Part shown: one piece after another, positions 8,113-16,816 of the stretch
Layout: each line of letters starts with the position of its first letter
Numbering within the stretch: the stretch's first letter is position 1
Source of the DNA: an uncultured Ectothiorhodospiraceae bacterium
GTDB lineage: Bacteria > Pseudomonadota > Gammaproteobacteria > Nitrococcales > Nitrococcaceae
Direction of reading: 5' to 3'
NCBI GenBank assembly: GCA_913055565.1
Contig: CAJXKP010000007.1
Coordinates: 35,340 to 99,339 of the forward strand
DNA length: 64,000 nt
Notes under the pieces: model-generated
Told to the model about the DNA's origin: nothing
Databases searched by the model: none
What the model saw: only the letters and a program-made list of their open reading frames with translations
Made by a program: the position numbers and the translations under genes

Positions 8113-9375
8113 TCAGCCCGAGCGCTTCATGGATTCGAAGAACTCGGCGTTGGTCTTGGTATCCTTGAGCTTATCCAACAGGAACTCGATCGCCGCGAGT
8201 TCGTCCATGGGGTGGAGCAGCTTGCGCAGTATCCAGACCTTCTGGAGCTCGTCCTGCGTCATCAATAGCTCCTCACGCCGGGTGCCCGAGCGATTGATGT
8301 TAATCGCCGGATAGATCCGTTTCTCGGAGATCCGGCGATCCATGTGGATCTCCATATTCCCCGTTCCCTTGAATTCCTCGTAGATGACGTCATCCATGCG
8401 CGAACCGGTCTCGACCAGGGCCGTCGAGATGACGGATAGGCTACCGCCCTCCTCGACGTTTCGCGCCGCGCCGAAGAATCGCTTGGGCCGATGCAGGGCG
8501 TTGGCATCGACACCGCCGGTGAGCACCTTACCCGAGGAGGGGATAACCGTGTTGTAGGCCCGGGCCAACCGGGTAATCGAATCCAGCAGGACGACCACGT
8601 CCTGACGATGCTCGACCAGCCGTTTGGCCTTTTCGATGACCATCTCGGCCACCTGGACATGGCGATTGGCCGGCTCATCGAAGGTGGATGAGACAACCTC
8701 GCCACGCACGGTCCGCTGCATCTCCGTCACCTCCTCCGGCCGCTCATCAATGAGCAGAACGATGACGTAGCACTCGGGGTAATTGGCCGTAATGGCCTGC
8801 GCCACGTTCTGGAGCAGCATGGTCTTACCGGCCTTGGGCGGCGACACCAACAGGCCTCGCTGCCCCTTGCCAACCGGCGCGCTAAGGTCAATGACGCGCG
8901 CCGTCAGATCCTCAGTAGAGCCGTTACCACGCTCAAGCACCATGCGTTCCTTCGGGAACAGGGGGGTGAGATTCTCGAACAGGACCTTATCCTTCGCCGC
9001 CTCGGGCTTCTCGAAGTTTATCTCGCTGACTTTGAGAAGCGCGAAGTAGCGCTCACCCTCTTTCGGCGGCCTGATCTTGCCCGCCACCGTATCGCCGGTC
9101 CGCAGGCTAAAGCGCCGGATCTGACTCGGTGAGACGTAGATATCGTCGGGCCCGGCGAGGTAGGAACTATTCGCCGAGCGCAGGAACCCAAAGCCGTCCT
9201 GCAGGATCTCGACAACACCGTCGCCCCATATGTCCTCACCGTTTTTGGCCTGATGCTTGAGTAGAGAGAAGATCAGGTCCTGCTTCCGCGCGCGCGCAAC
9301 GCCCTCGATGCCCTGATCACGGGCCATCTGCAGTAATTCCGTAGCGGGTTTTTGCTTGAGCTCGGTGAGATTCAT
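8113..9375 (-). CDS. rho: Transcription termination factor Rho
   Basis: A 420-residue hexameric RNA-dependent ATPase that ends transcription at Rho-dependent sites. N-terminal helices ([15 protein letters not shown]) precede the RNA-binding cold-shock-like domain ([24 protein letters not shown]). The ATPase core has the Walker A-type [12 protein letters not shown], Walker [17 protein letters not shown] and the Q-loop/R-loop region. Length matches E. coli Rho (419). I prefer the second Met (9375) because it aligns with the usual MNLTEL. The usual upstream neighbour trxA is absent, and a structured leader lies upstream. Confidence 0.98.
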   Translation of the reverse strand: MNLTELKQKPATELLQMARDQGIEGVARARKQDLIFSLLKHQAKNGEDIWGDGVVEILQDGFGFLRSANSSYLAGPDDIYVSPSQIRRFSLRTGDTVAGKIRPPKEGERYFALLKVSEINFEKPEAAKDKVLFENLTPLFPKERMVLERGNGSTEDLTARVIDLSAPVGKGQRGLLVSPPKAGKTMLLQNVAQAITANYPECYVIVLLIDERPEEVTEMQRTVRGEVVSSTFDEPANRHVQVAEMVIEKAKRLVEHRQDVVVLLDSITRLARAYNTVIPSSGKVLTGGVDANALHRPKRFFGAARNVEEGGSLSVISTALVETGSRMDDVIYEEFKGTGNMEIHMDRRISEKRIYPAININRSGTRREELLMTQDELQKVWILRKLLHPMDELAAIEFLLDKLKDTKTNAEFFESMKRSG

Positions 9376-10304
9376 CATGGTTTATCGGAGATTATGCATT
9401 CGCTAGCTGGGGTGGCAGCGGGATTCAACCCGCTAGACTATTGGGTTGGGCGAGCCATTGAAACGCGGCTCGCCCCGGATAGGGATTGCTCATGCGGTTG
9501 TTAATGGATGAGCTGCCTTCTGAGATGGGCCTTGATCAAGAACCACAACGTTAGACCTGGCTTTCGCCATCGGCTCAAACGCCGCAGCCCAGCGGTATCG
9601 ATCAGTGAACCCGAGCAGGCCCATGGTCGGTAAGGCCCCACCATTGATCGCCAGATCAGGCCTGCGAATCAACGGAGCACGTCTCGCCGGCGTTCCTCGT
9701 CATCCTTTGCTTGAAGCAAGGCCGGCGACTCGCCCGCGGGCGGGATCAAGGACCACGAGAGGCTCACGGCTGCGGGGTCGCGTAAACCCGATCGGCGACT
9801 TAATGCCGCTAATCGGCGCTGAGTATCGGGGGAGACTAGCCGGCACTTAGTACACTGTCAACTATGGTTTCGACCCAACAGCATCCAAGGCATGAGCTCC
9901 CTTGGAGCCAGGAACACGGGGCTGTTGCGACGCTCGGCCGCGCCGCCCAGCGCCCGACCTCGCACGAGCGTGTCACTCCGCTCCAGGAGCCCTAAAGCGA
10001 GCCTGCCCAAACACAGCAAGCAAGCCACCCGGGGCCCTGTCGTCGGTATAATCTTCCACGAACGACCGCCTCCTGGCATCCCGGGACGGGCCAGGGGGCG
10101 AGGACCACGTGCCGGACGCGCAATCGGCGATTCGCCGGGCAGCGCATGCGTGTGGCTGGCTCGCTAGCCTAGGTGCCTGGCAGACTCACCGCCACGACGT
10201 GATCCTTGCGCCGGTGACTGCTAAAGGCAACGCCCCGTCGTGTGAGGCAGCGGCGGCCATCCGGCGCCGTAGATCTCGCCAAGGGCTGTTCAGGGCAATG
10301 TCCA
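9376..10304. other. Long gap between rho and nudE without a convincing gene
   Basis: About 930 bases between divergent rho and nudE. Apart from the rho-leader hairpins I see no supported gene. Two short leftward frames exist (9490-9672, 60 codons; 9858-10079, 73 codons), with no recognisable domain and no good ribosome site. An isolated TATAAT (10047-10052) lacks a matching -35 box. No tRNA is visible. It could hold a decayed gene or an unrecognised RNA. Confidence 0.5.
9417..9475 (-). promoter_or_regulatory. Paired hairpins in the rho leader
   Basis: Two inverted repeats lie 40-100 bases upstream of the rho start. Bases 9417-9422 pair with 9429-9434 (6 bp, 6-base loop), and 9448-9456 pair with 9467-9475 (9 bp, 10-base loop). 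rho is autogenously attenuated in E. coli, so a structured leader is plausible. No T-run follows. Function is inference. Confidence 0.4.
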
Positions 10305-10859
10305 TTGAAAGAACCGTACCAACGCTACGTACATACACTGACTCGCTCACGGCTTTTCCAGATTGATGCCGTGGGCTTGCGCTTTAGCAACGGCACGGAG
10401 GTGGAGTTCGAGCGGCTATCACCGGGGCATGACGGGGGAGCCGTGCTGGTCGTACCGATAACCGAGCATGGCGAGCTACTCATGATCCGTGAGTACGCCG
10501 TTGGTACCGAGCGCTATGAACTCGGTTTTCCGAAGGGCCGGTTGGAAGTCGATGAGTCACCCGGCACGGGCGCACGTCGTGAGCTGCGCGAGGAAACGGG
10601 CTATGATGCCCACCGTATCGACGAGCTGCGACGGGTCACGCTGGCGCCGGGCTATATCGCGCATGAGACGACGATTATACTAGCGCGACAACTAACGCAT
10701 GCACCGCTTAGGGGCGACGAGCCAGAGCCCCCTGAGCTTATCGGCTGGCCATTGAATCGTTTCGATGAGCTGCTCAACCAACAAGGACTTACCGAGGCGC
10801 GGAGCATTGCGGCCCTCTACCTGGCTCAAACCTTTCTTGACGCGACAACAGGGGACTGA
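10305..10859 (+). CDS. nudE: ADP compounds hydrolase NudE (Nudix family)
   Basis: A 184-residue Nudix hydrolase that splits ADP-ribose, NADH and Ap3A-type compounds. The Nudix box is present around residues 80-102 (GARRELREETG within the GX5EX7REUXEEXGU pattern). REYAVGTERYELGFPKG and GDEPEP match NudE rather than other Nudix enzymes. There is no ATG in frame at the right place. I choose TTG at 10305, which gives MKEPYQRYVHTLTRSRLF, aligns with the E. coli N-terminus, and has AGGG nine bases upstream. Four bases separate it from cysQ, a pairing common in pseudomonads. Confidence 0.9.
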   Translation: MKEPYQRYVHTLTRSRLFQIDAVGLRFSNGTEVEFERLSPGHDGGAVLVVPITEHGELLMIREYAVGTERYELGFPKGRLEVDESPGTGARRELREETGYDAHRIDELRRVTLAPGYIAHETTIILARQLTHAPLRGDEPEPPELIGWPLNRFDELLNQQGLTEARSIAALYLAQTFLDATTGD

Positions 10860-10862
10860 GGC

Positions 10863-11732
10863 ATGAGCATCGACGTCCAGACACGCTGGCAGCTCAGCGA
10901 GGAGGTCTGCCGCATCGCGCGTGAGGCCGGCGAGCGCATTATGAGCGTCTATAACCAGGATTTCGAGGTCGAGACCAAGGACGATAACACCCCCCTTACG
11001 CAAGCGGATCGGGCCGCCCACACCACGATCCAGCAGGCGCTCGAAGGCCAGGAACCCAAACTGCCGATCCTATCGGAGGAAGGCGCCGAGACCCCCTATG
11101 AGGAGCGCCGCAGCTGGGAGAACTTCTGGCTCGTGGACCCGCTCGACGGTACCAAGGAATTCATTAACAAAAACGGCGAGTTTACGGTCAATATCGCGTT
11201 AATCCAGGACCAGCGACCTATAGTCGGCGTCGTTTATGCGCCAGCGCTCGGCGTTACCTACTTGGGCGTCAAGGGCAAGGGCGCTTTCCGCATTACCAAA
11301 GCCGAGCACCAACCCATCTATGCGCGGGCGGTTAACGACGAAAAGCTGACGGTGGTGGCCAGTCGGTCACATCGCGACAGCGCCATCGACGCCCTGCTAG
11401 CACGCCTGCCCGAGCACGAGATCACCTCGGTCGGCAGCTCGCTTAAATTCTGCCGGGTCGCCGAGGGCCAGGCCGACTTGTACCCTCGCTTCGGCCGAAC
11501 CGCTGAATGGGACACGGCCGCCGCGCAGTGCGTGGTCGAAACCGCCGGGGGCCGCGTCGTCGATCTCGATCGCAGCCCGTTGACCTACAACACGAATGAA
11601 TCCCTGTTCAATCCGAGTTTCGTCGTCTATGGCGACCCCGCCCACGACTGGGACCAATACCTCCAGGGGCTGGCTAAGGCCACACCCGAGTCGTCCCCAA
11701 ACGCACCGAGCGGCGAGCCCGGCTCGAGCTAG
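10863..11732 (+). CDS. cysQ: 3'(2'),5'-bisphosphate nucleotidase CysQ
   Basis: A 289-residue member of the inositol monophosphatase superfamily. It removes the 3' phosphate from PAP, a by-product of sulfate assimilation that inhibits several enzymes. Metal-binding motifs are intact: ILSEEG, the DPLDGTKEF signature and the late WDTAAAQCVVETAGG. The C-terminal 15 residues are low-complexity and extend past the E. coli length. It sits directly behind nudE, so both nucleotide-salvage hydrolases are probably expressed together. Confidence 0.94.
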   Translation: MSIDVQTRWQLSEEVCRIAREAGERIMSVYNQDFEVETKDDNTPLTQADRAAHTTIQQALEGQEPKLPILSEEGAETPYEERRSWENFWLVDPLDGTKEFINKNGEFTVNIALIQDQRPIVGVVYAPALGVTYLGVKGKGAFRITKAEHQPIYARAVNDEKLTVVASRSHRDSAIDALLARLPEHEITSVGSSLKFCRVAEGQADLYPRFGRTAEWDTAAAQCVVETAGGRVVDLDRSPLTYNTNESLFNPSFVVYGDPAHDWDQYLQGLAKATPESSPNAPSGEPGSS

Positions 11733-11970
11733 GGAGACGCGGAACAAGTCGCACAAGCCTCTAGCCGTCGAGCGCGCGCGCAGGCAAAGCGCGGCGTGCC
11801 GCGCCCTACTAAGGGTATCGTCATGCTTTGCCACGCGTATCGCGAACGCGCCCAGCGGCCCCAACGGGCGCGCCACGGCGGCGCCGTGGCACGCCTTGTC
11901 CCACGAGAATGACTCCGTATCGCCCTAGCTCGCGCGAACGAACCTGGGCGTTGGCTACCGCCGCCGACGC

Positions 11971-13725
11971 CTAGCGCATCAGCACATAACTGCCCGGTGC
12001 GGGCTCCAACACCGGCAGATCCTGGTTGGGCGCGCCCATGGAAGGCGGTTCTACCGCGGTGCCGCTACGCTCGCGCAACCAATTCTCCCAAGCAGGCCAC
12101 CATGACCCCTGGGCCTGCTCGGCCTTCGCCAAGAACTGATCTGGCGGCAGGTAAGAATCCAGGGGCTCGTGGTAGATCGTACGGTAGCTACGGCGCGGAT
12201 GGCCGGGCGGCGTCACGATGCCTGCGTTATGGCCCCCCGAGGTCAGCAGGAAGGTAACCGGCGTCCTCGCCAGTCGCACCAGCTTGTAGACGGAGCGCCA
12301 TGGCGCGATGTGATCCTTCTCCGTGCCGACGACGAACATGGGGGCCTTGATGTCGCCGAGATGAATAGGCTGACCAGCGACGTCGTAGCGCCCCTCGACG
12401 AAATCGTTATGCATGAACAGATCACGCAGGTACTCGGAGTGCATGCGGTAAGGCAGCCGCGTGGCGTCGGCATTCCACGCCATGAGATCGATGGTGTTCT
12501 CGCGCTCACCCATGAGGTAGTGCTGGACCATGCGTGACCAGATCAGATCCTCGGAGCGCAGGAGTTGGAAGGCCCCGGCCATATGCCCCTGCCCGAGATA
12601 GCCGCGGGCCCACATGACGTCCTCCAGGAACGCGACCTGGGATTCATCGATGAATAGCTCCAGCTCGCCGGGTTCGGTGAAATCCGCCTGCGCCGCCAAT
12701 AGTGACATGGAGGCGATGCGGTCATCGCCATCGCGCGCCATCGTAGCGCCGGCGAGCATCAGGAGGGTGCCGCCCAGGCAGTAGCCCACGGTATGGATAC
12801 CGCGCTCGGGACAGATCTGCTCAACCGCGTCCAGCGCCGCCATGACGCCTTGCCGCCGGTAGTCATCCAGGCCCAGATCGCGATCATCGCTCGTAGGGTT
12901 GCGCCAGGAGACCATGAAAACGGTATAGCCCTGGCCTACCAGGTATTCCACCAGGGACTTCCCGCGCCGCAGGTCTAGGATGTAGTACTTCATGATCCAG
13001 GCCGGCGTGATCAACACCGGCTCGGGATGAACGGTCTCCGTCGTGGGCTCGTACTGAATTAGCTCGATGAGCCGATTGCGATAGACCACCTGACCGGGTG
13101 TTAGCGCCATATCGCGGCCAACCTGGAAGGCCTCGGTGCCGGCTGGCGGATCACCCGCGAGCTTGCGCTGCTGATCCTCGAGGAGATTCTCCGCACCGCG
13201 GACCAGGTTATAGCCCGCTTCGTTGAGCGTCCGCGCCTGGATGACCGGATTGGTGAGCAGGAAATTGGAGGGCGAAACCACGTCCAGGCATTGACGTGTA
13301 AGAAAGCCCACAACCGCCTCATGGTGCGGGTCGACACCGCGGACACCCGTGGTCGCGTTGTGCCACCACTGCTGTGTCAGCAGGAAGCTTTGATACAGCG
13401 GCGCCCAGGGGATTTGCTGCCAGCGCTCGTCATGGAACCGGTCATCGCCGGCGAGCGGCTCGATACAGGGCTCGACCGCCTCGCTGGCCGCCATACAGCG
13501 TAGGTTATACAGCGCCAGGCGCTGCCATTTACGCCAGCCCTTGTAGGTCAACTCGGCTTGCTTACCGGGATGTAGAGCCAAGTTCAGCCACCAATCCGTG
13601 GCGGCTAAGGCGATGGCGGCCGGCGAGAGCCCTTGGGTGATCTCGCCAAGGCCGGCGTGCAACAACCGATCGAGGGGATTGGCGGGAACGGTCTCGGCCT
13701 CGGAGACGGTGCGCGTATGAGCCAT
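11971..13725 (-). CDS. phaC: Class I poly(3-hydroxyalkanoate) synthase, first copy
   Basis: A 584-residue alpha/beta-hydrolase-fold polymerase that links hydroxyacyl-CoA into PHA storage polyester at granules. The lipase-like box GYCLGG gives nucleophile Cys316, with Asp471 (TEKDHIAPW) and His499 (GGHNAGIV) completing the triad. VSPSNFLLTNP, ILDLR and SWRNP are PhaC hallmarks. The first 100 residues differ clearly from the second PhaC at 36695. No phaA, phaB or phasin gene is adjacent. It is probably transcribed alone, after the pilus operon on the same strand. AGGAGG precedes the ATG. Confidence 0.93.
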   Translation of the reverse strand: MAHTRTVSEAETVPANPLDRLLHAGLGEITQGLSPAAIALAATDWWLNLALHPGKQAELTYKGWRKWQRLALYNLRCMAASEAVEPCIEPLAGDDRFHDERWQQIPWAPLYQSFLLTQQWWHNATTGVRGVDPHHEAVVGFLTRQCLDVVSPSNFLLTNPVIQARTLNEAGYNLVRGAENLLEDQQRKLAGDPPAGTEAFQVGRDMALTPGQVVYRNRLIELIQYEPTTETVHPEPVLITPAWIMKYYILDLRRGKSLVEYLVGQGYTVFMVSWRNPTSDDRDLGLDDYRRQGVMAALDAVEQICPERGIHTVGYCLGGTLLMLAGATMARDGDDRIASMSLLAAQADFTEPGELELFIDESQVAFLEDVMWARGYLGQGHMAGAFQLLRSEDLIWSRMVQHYLMGERENTIDLMAWNADATRLPYRMHSEYLRDLFMHNDFVEGRYDVAGQPIHLGDIKAPMFVVGTEKDHIAPWRSVYKLVRLARTPVTFLLTSGGHNAGIVTPPGHPRRSYRTIYHEPLDSYLPPDQFLAKAEQAQGSWWPAWENWLRERSGTAVEPPSMGAPNQDLPVLEPAPGSYVLMR

Positions 13726-13875
13726 GGGCGGCCCTCCTGGTAAACGGCTGCTACCCGTTGAGGATAACCCACATAACCGTCCGGTGCGCGCCGGGGCGAG
13801 CGAGCGGGAGTCGCCTACGAGTACTCATTCCTACGCCGAGCGCGACCCTCTTTCACGGCGACGTGTCGCGGGAGG

Positions 13876-14544
13876 TTAACGCCGCATGACATAATAGGCT
13901 GTCAACGTCGCGACCTGGGCCTCGTCGCCCTGGGCACCGTTCATCGCATCCGTATCGTCGAGCCCCCACTGCTGCGCGCTACCAGTATTATGACGGCCTT
14001 CGCGACGAAAGCGACCGAAGCGGGCGTCTACGCGCCCGTCGATCCGCGAATCCAGATGCCGCGCCAGTGACGGCGTGAGCTGGCTAAACTCGAGCACGTT
14101 GCGCGGCCGCTCGACGAAGTTGCCGGTACTGGCGCCCGGCACGGCCCAATCGGCGACGGGGCGCATACATACCTGAATGGCCTGCGGGTTGCCGTTGCTA
14201 TCCTCGTAGACGTAGCGATCGTTCTCGCCTACCGCGCGCCCTTGTGGGAGCTCAACACCCGCTGCGAGGAACTCGTCGAGCATGCCGTTATTACAGCTCG
14301 GGGCGTCGATGAGGCCATCATCATCCGTGCTCCCCGGGACGCCTCCGGTCCTTTGAAGATAGCTGTCATAGGCCATCTGCCAACCGCGAACATACTGACC
14401 GCTTATCGTGCTGTAGGTGGCGGTGCGGTAGAGGCCGGCGCCAACAGACATCGCGGCTAGCAAGAGACCGATGACGGCAATAACCACCGTCACCTCCAGC
14501 AGGCTGAATCCGACCTGGCGACGGCTCGACGTCGCTAGAGACAT
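13876..14544 (-). CDS. Prepilin-like protein, last gene of the pilus operon
   Basis: A 222-residue class III signal protein. Prepilin peptidase would cut at G-FSLLEV (Glu at +5) after a 12-residue basic leader, followed by a 20-residue hydrophobic helix. I start at ATG 14544, which has GGGAGA upstream, rather than the longer frame from 14589. The body shares several stretches with the pilin at 27436: YxYxDxNGNP with QVC, LARxLD with DGRxD, and the C-terminal DExQV..TAxYxMxR. The two are paralogues at opposite ends of the operon. Likely role: pilus subunit. Confidence 0.85.
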   Translation of the reverse strand: MSLATSSRRQVGFSLLEVTVVIAVIGLLLAAMSVGAGLYRTATYSTISGQYVRGWQMAYDSYLQRTGGVPGSTDDDGLIDAPSCNNGMLDEFLAAGVELPQGRAVGENDRYVYEDSNGNPQAIQVCMRPVADWAVPGASTGNFVERPRNVLEFSQLTPSLARHLDSRIDGRVDARFGRFRREGRHNTGSAQQWGLDDTDAMNGAQGDEAQVATLTAYYVMRR

Positions 14545-14585
14545 GACACATCTCCCTTGTTGCTCGGCTGCCGTACGCTCGCCGC

Positions 14586-15722
14586 TCAAAAGCCCTGGCT
14601 CTCCGCCTGCTCCGCCCGGTCTGTCACAATCTCGTTCAGTGGCTCGGCTCGATTATCGAGCAACCGCTCAATGGCGTCCCGCTGTCTCTCGGCCTGCTCA
14701 AGGTAATTGTCGGCCTCATCGAGAGCCGCGCCCGCGGGGCCGAACGCCGAGGCGATCACACCAACCCCGGCGATCGCGAGCCGCTGCGCGGACGACTCGC
14801 CGAGGTCGATACCCCGGCCGAAGCTCTCACTCATGCCGCCGGCGGCCTGTGCCGTAATCCCCCCCACAAGTGCCATGTTCGCCTCGGCGGTGCGGAGTTG
14901 CCCCTCGGCGACCTGCACCTGCGCCTCGGCCACGGCGAGGTAGTCCCGTAGGGCGCGTTGCATGAGCTCGGCGCTGACAGCGGTATTAAATCGGCCATGG
15001 CCGAGGCTAGCGAGCGCCTCACCGCAGGCCACGCGGCCCGCCAACGCCGAGAAGCCCGCCGCTGCAACGCGATCATCATTATCGTGAGCACCGAGGCCTG
15101 GCCAATCGAGCTCCGCGTCGCCGTCATCCTGGCGCCCGTCGAAGCGGCCACCGCCATCCGCATCCCCGGCGCCCGGCGCCGCCAGGGCGTAGGCAACATT
15201 CCGCGTTCGGCTATCGGCGACCAGTTGCAGACCATCGCTCGCCGTTGGCCGCGACCGTTGACTGAGGGCACCGAGCGCACGACAAGTATCGAGCAGGTTG
15301 GCCGTGCCATCATTGAGCCGCGTCCGCACCGGCTCGTCGTTATCATTGAGTCGGATGACCTCAAGCCGATCCGCGGCCGTCGTGAGATCGGGGCCGCTTC
15401 GATAGACGCCATAGCGCAGATCCCCGGCGCGCGCATCCGCCAGGCCGAGCTCCTGCCAGGGAACAAAGCCCATTTGACCGGCACTGCAATCGGCCGCGCC
15501 ATCACCATCCGAGGCCGGACAGGGCAGATGATGATTGGCCTGGACGAAGGCCACCAGGGATTGCTCGGCGCGGCGCATCAACCGCTCCTGCTCAGTCCGC
15601 CTCTGGCTGCCGTTGATAGCGGCGAGATAGGCAACGACCGCAATAGCGAGCACGCCGAGCAGCGCCAGACTCAGGGCCATCTCGAGGAATGAGAAACCAC
15701 GGCTGTGTTGCGGCGACGTCAT
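14586..15722 (-). CDS. Large pseudopilin with Cys-bracketed DGDG domain (a)
   Basis: A 378-residue prepilin-like protein: leader MTSPQHSRG, cleavage before FSFLEMAL, a hydrophobic helix to about residue 35, then a coiled region. A shared domain follows: LPCP at 66-69, SDGDG, a second Cys at 79 and PWQELG at 88-93. A later Asp/Gly-rich part (GDADGGGRFDG) follows. The C-terminal 130 residues are helical and Ala/Glu-rich. It overlaps the gene upstream by four bases. It is much larger than a major pilin, and a minor tip subunit is likely. Function unknown. Confidence 0.82.
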   Translation of the reverse strand: MTSPQHSRGFSFLEMALSLALLGVLAIAVVAYLAAINGSQRRTEQERLMRRAEQSLVAFVQANHHLPCPASDGDGAADCSAGQMGFVPWQELGLADARAGDLRYGVYRSGPDLTTAADRLEVIRLNDNDEPVRTRLNDGTANLLDTCRALGALSQRSRPTASDGLQLVADSRTRNVAYALAAPGAGDADGGGRFDGRQDDGDAELDWPGLGAHDNDDRVAAAGFSALAGRVACGEALASLGHGRFNTAVSAELMQRALRDYLAVAEAQVQVAEGQLRTAEANMALVGGITAQAAGGMSESFGRGIDLGESSAQRLAIAGVGVIASAFGPAGAALDEADNYLEQAERQRDAIERLLDNRAEPLNEIVTDRAEQAESQGF

Positions 15723-16816
15723 GGCAGCACCCCCTCCTCGTCCTTGGTGTCGGCGTCATCGTGCCGTTGGGTGCTTGAATAACCGCTCAGCCCGTCCAGT
15801 GCCCGGCCCTGGCTGACCCGTGTTTGCGCTGCCCCGATATCCTTGGTGGCCATCTGCAGGCGCGACGCGGTTTCCCCCAGCACCGCGAAGCGCAGAAAGT
15901 TGTTATAGGCAGTGGCGCGAATTTCTCCGGCTGTAGCGGGGGCGTCGTCGGTGCGCTCCGAGAACCCCTGCACTGTTTGGGCCGTGAATACGGCGAGCAG
16001 TGCCCCCGTAACCAGGACATCGACGCCGGTGATGGCGCGTTGGGTGATCGTCTTCTGGCGGTTCGTCTGCCTGACCCGCACGGCGCGCTCGCGGAAATCC
16101 TGGTACAGCGAGCTAAAGGCGCCGAGCTCAGTGCTCTGGGCCGCCTGATGGCCGCCGAGGTTGCTCCGGGCCAGCCGCGCCGGGCAGTCCAACCGCGTCG
16201 CCAATGCCGCCGGGCTGGCCGACTGGACGCGATCGTCGCCGTCGGCACCGGCCTCACCGGGCAGGGCGAAGCCATTCGCGTTGCGATGCGGCCCTTCGAA
16301 ACGGCCATTAGCCCCGGGGGCAGCAATGGCGAAGGCCACCTCGGCGCCCGGCCCTTGACTGCCAACACGCACACCCCCGCCCGAGTTGCTGGCGATGGCA
16401 TTACGCAGCGCCGCACAGTAGTCGAGCGTATTCTGTCGCTGCTGACCACTGCCAGTAGGCTGATGGGCCTCGGCGGGCGCCCGCGTCGTCAGGGCGGCGG
16501 CCGGCTCGTACCGGATATCGGTCGCGGGCTTGTCAACGCCGAGCGTCTGCCACGGCAAGGCCTCACCCGTCGCGCCACAATCCTCGCGGCCGTCGCCGTT
16601 GGCATCGGCGCAGGGCAGGCGATGCTCGGCCACAGCGTAGCCCTCCAGAGCCCGCCGTGCCACCGAGAGCTTGCCGGCGGCGGGCGCGTCGGCGCCGCGG
16701 CCGGCCTCGATCGCCCTGGGCACGATCTGCCAGACGGCCAGCGACACCAGCCCGGCAATCGCTAGGGCGATGCTCATCTCCATCATCGAGAAACCGTCGA
16801 TACGTCGATTCATCAT
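15719..16816 (-). CDS. Large pseudopilin with Cys-bracketed DGDG domain (b)
   Basis: A 365-residue prepilin-like protein: short leader MMNRRIDG, cleavage before FSMMEMSI, hydrophobic helix to about residue 33. The shared domain shows LPC at 67-69, DANGDG, Cys80 and PWQTLG at 88-93. A later stretch reads VAFAIAAPGANGRFEGP and then DDRVQSASPAALATRLDCP, both closely mirrored in its neighbour at 16813. The remainder is helical, with one further hydrophobic stretch near residue 270. It overlaps both neighbours by four bases, implying strict co-translation. Confidence 0.82.
   Translation of the reverse strand: MMNRRIDGFSMMEMSIALAIAGLVSLAVWQIVPRAIEAGRGADAPAAGKLSVARRALEGYAVAEHRLPCADANGDGREDCGATGEALPWQTLGVDKPATDIRYEPAAALTTRAPAEAHQPTGSGQQRQNTLDYCAALRNAIASNSGGGVRVGSQGPGAEVAFAIAAPGANGRFEGPHRNANGFALPGEAGADGDDRVQSASPAALATRLDCPARLARSNLGGHQAAQSTELGAFSSLYQDFRERAVRVRQTNRQKTITQRAITGVDVLVTGALLAVFTAQTVQGFSERTDDAPATAGEIRATAYNNFLRFAVLGETASRLQMATKDIGAAQTRVSQGRALDGLSGYSSTQRHDDADTKDEEGVLP

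Noticed and set aside
9417..9434. Hairpin resembling a tRNA T-arm on the leftward strand
   Set aside because: The loop is one base short, and no acceptor, D- or anticodon arms can be drawn around it.
9490..9672. Leftward 60-codon frame between rho and nudE
   Set aside because: No ribosome site, no recognisable family and no neighbour support. It may be a remnant but cannot be called a gene.
10047..10052. Consensus TATAAT upstream of nudE
   Set aside because: No -35 box at 16-18 bases and no extended -10; too isolated to call a promoter.
9858..10079. Leftward 73-codon frame
   Set aside because: Low-complexity, Arg/Gly/Leu-rich composition typical of a chance frame in GC-rich DNA.
11872..11890. 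8-bp hairpin between cysQ and phaC as a terminator
   Set aside because: Three-base loop and no T-run, in a very GC-rich stretch where such stems arise by chance.
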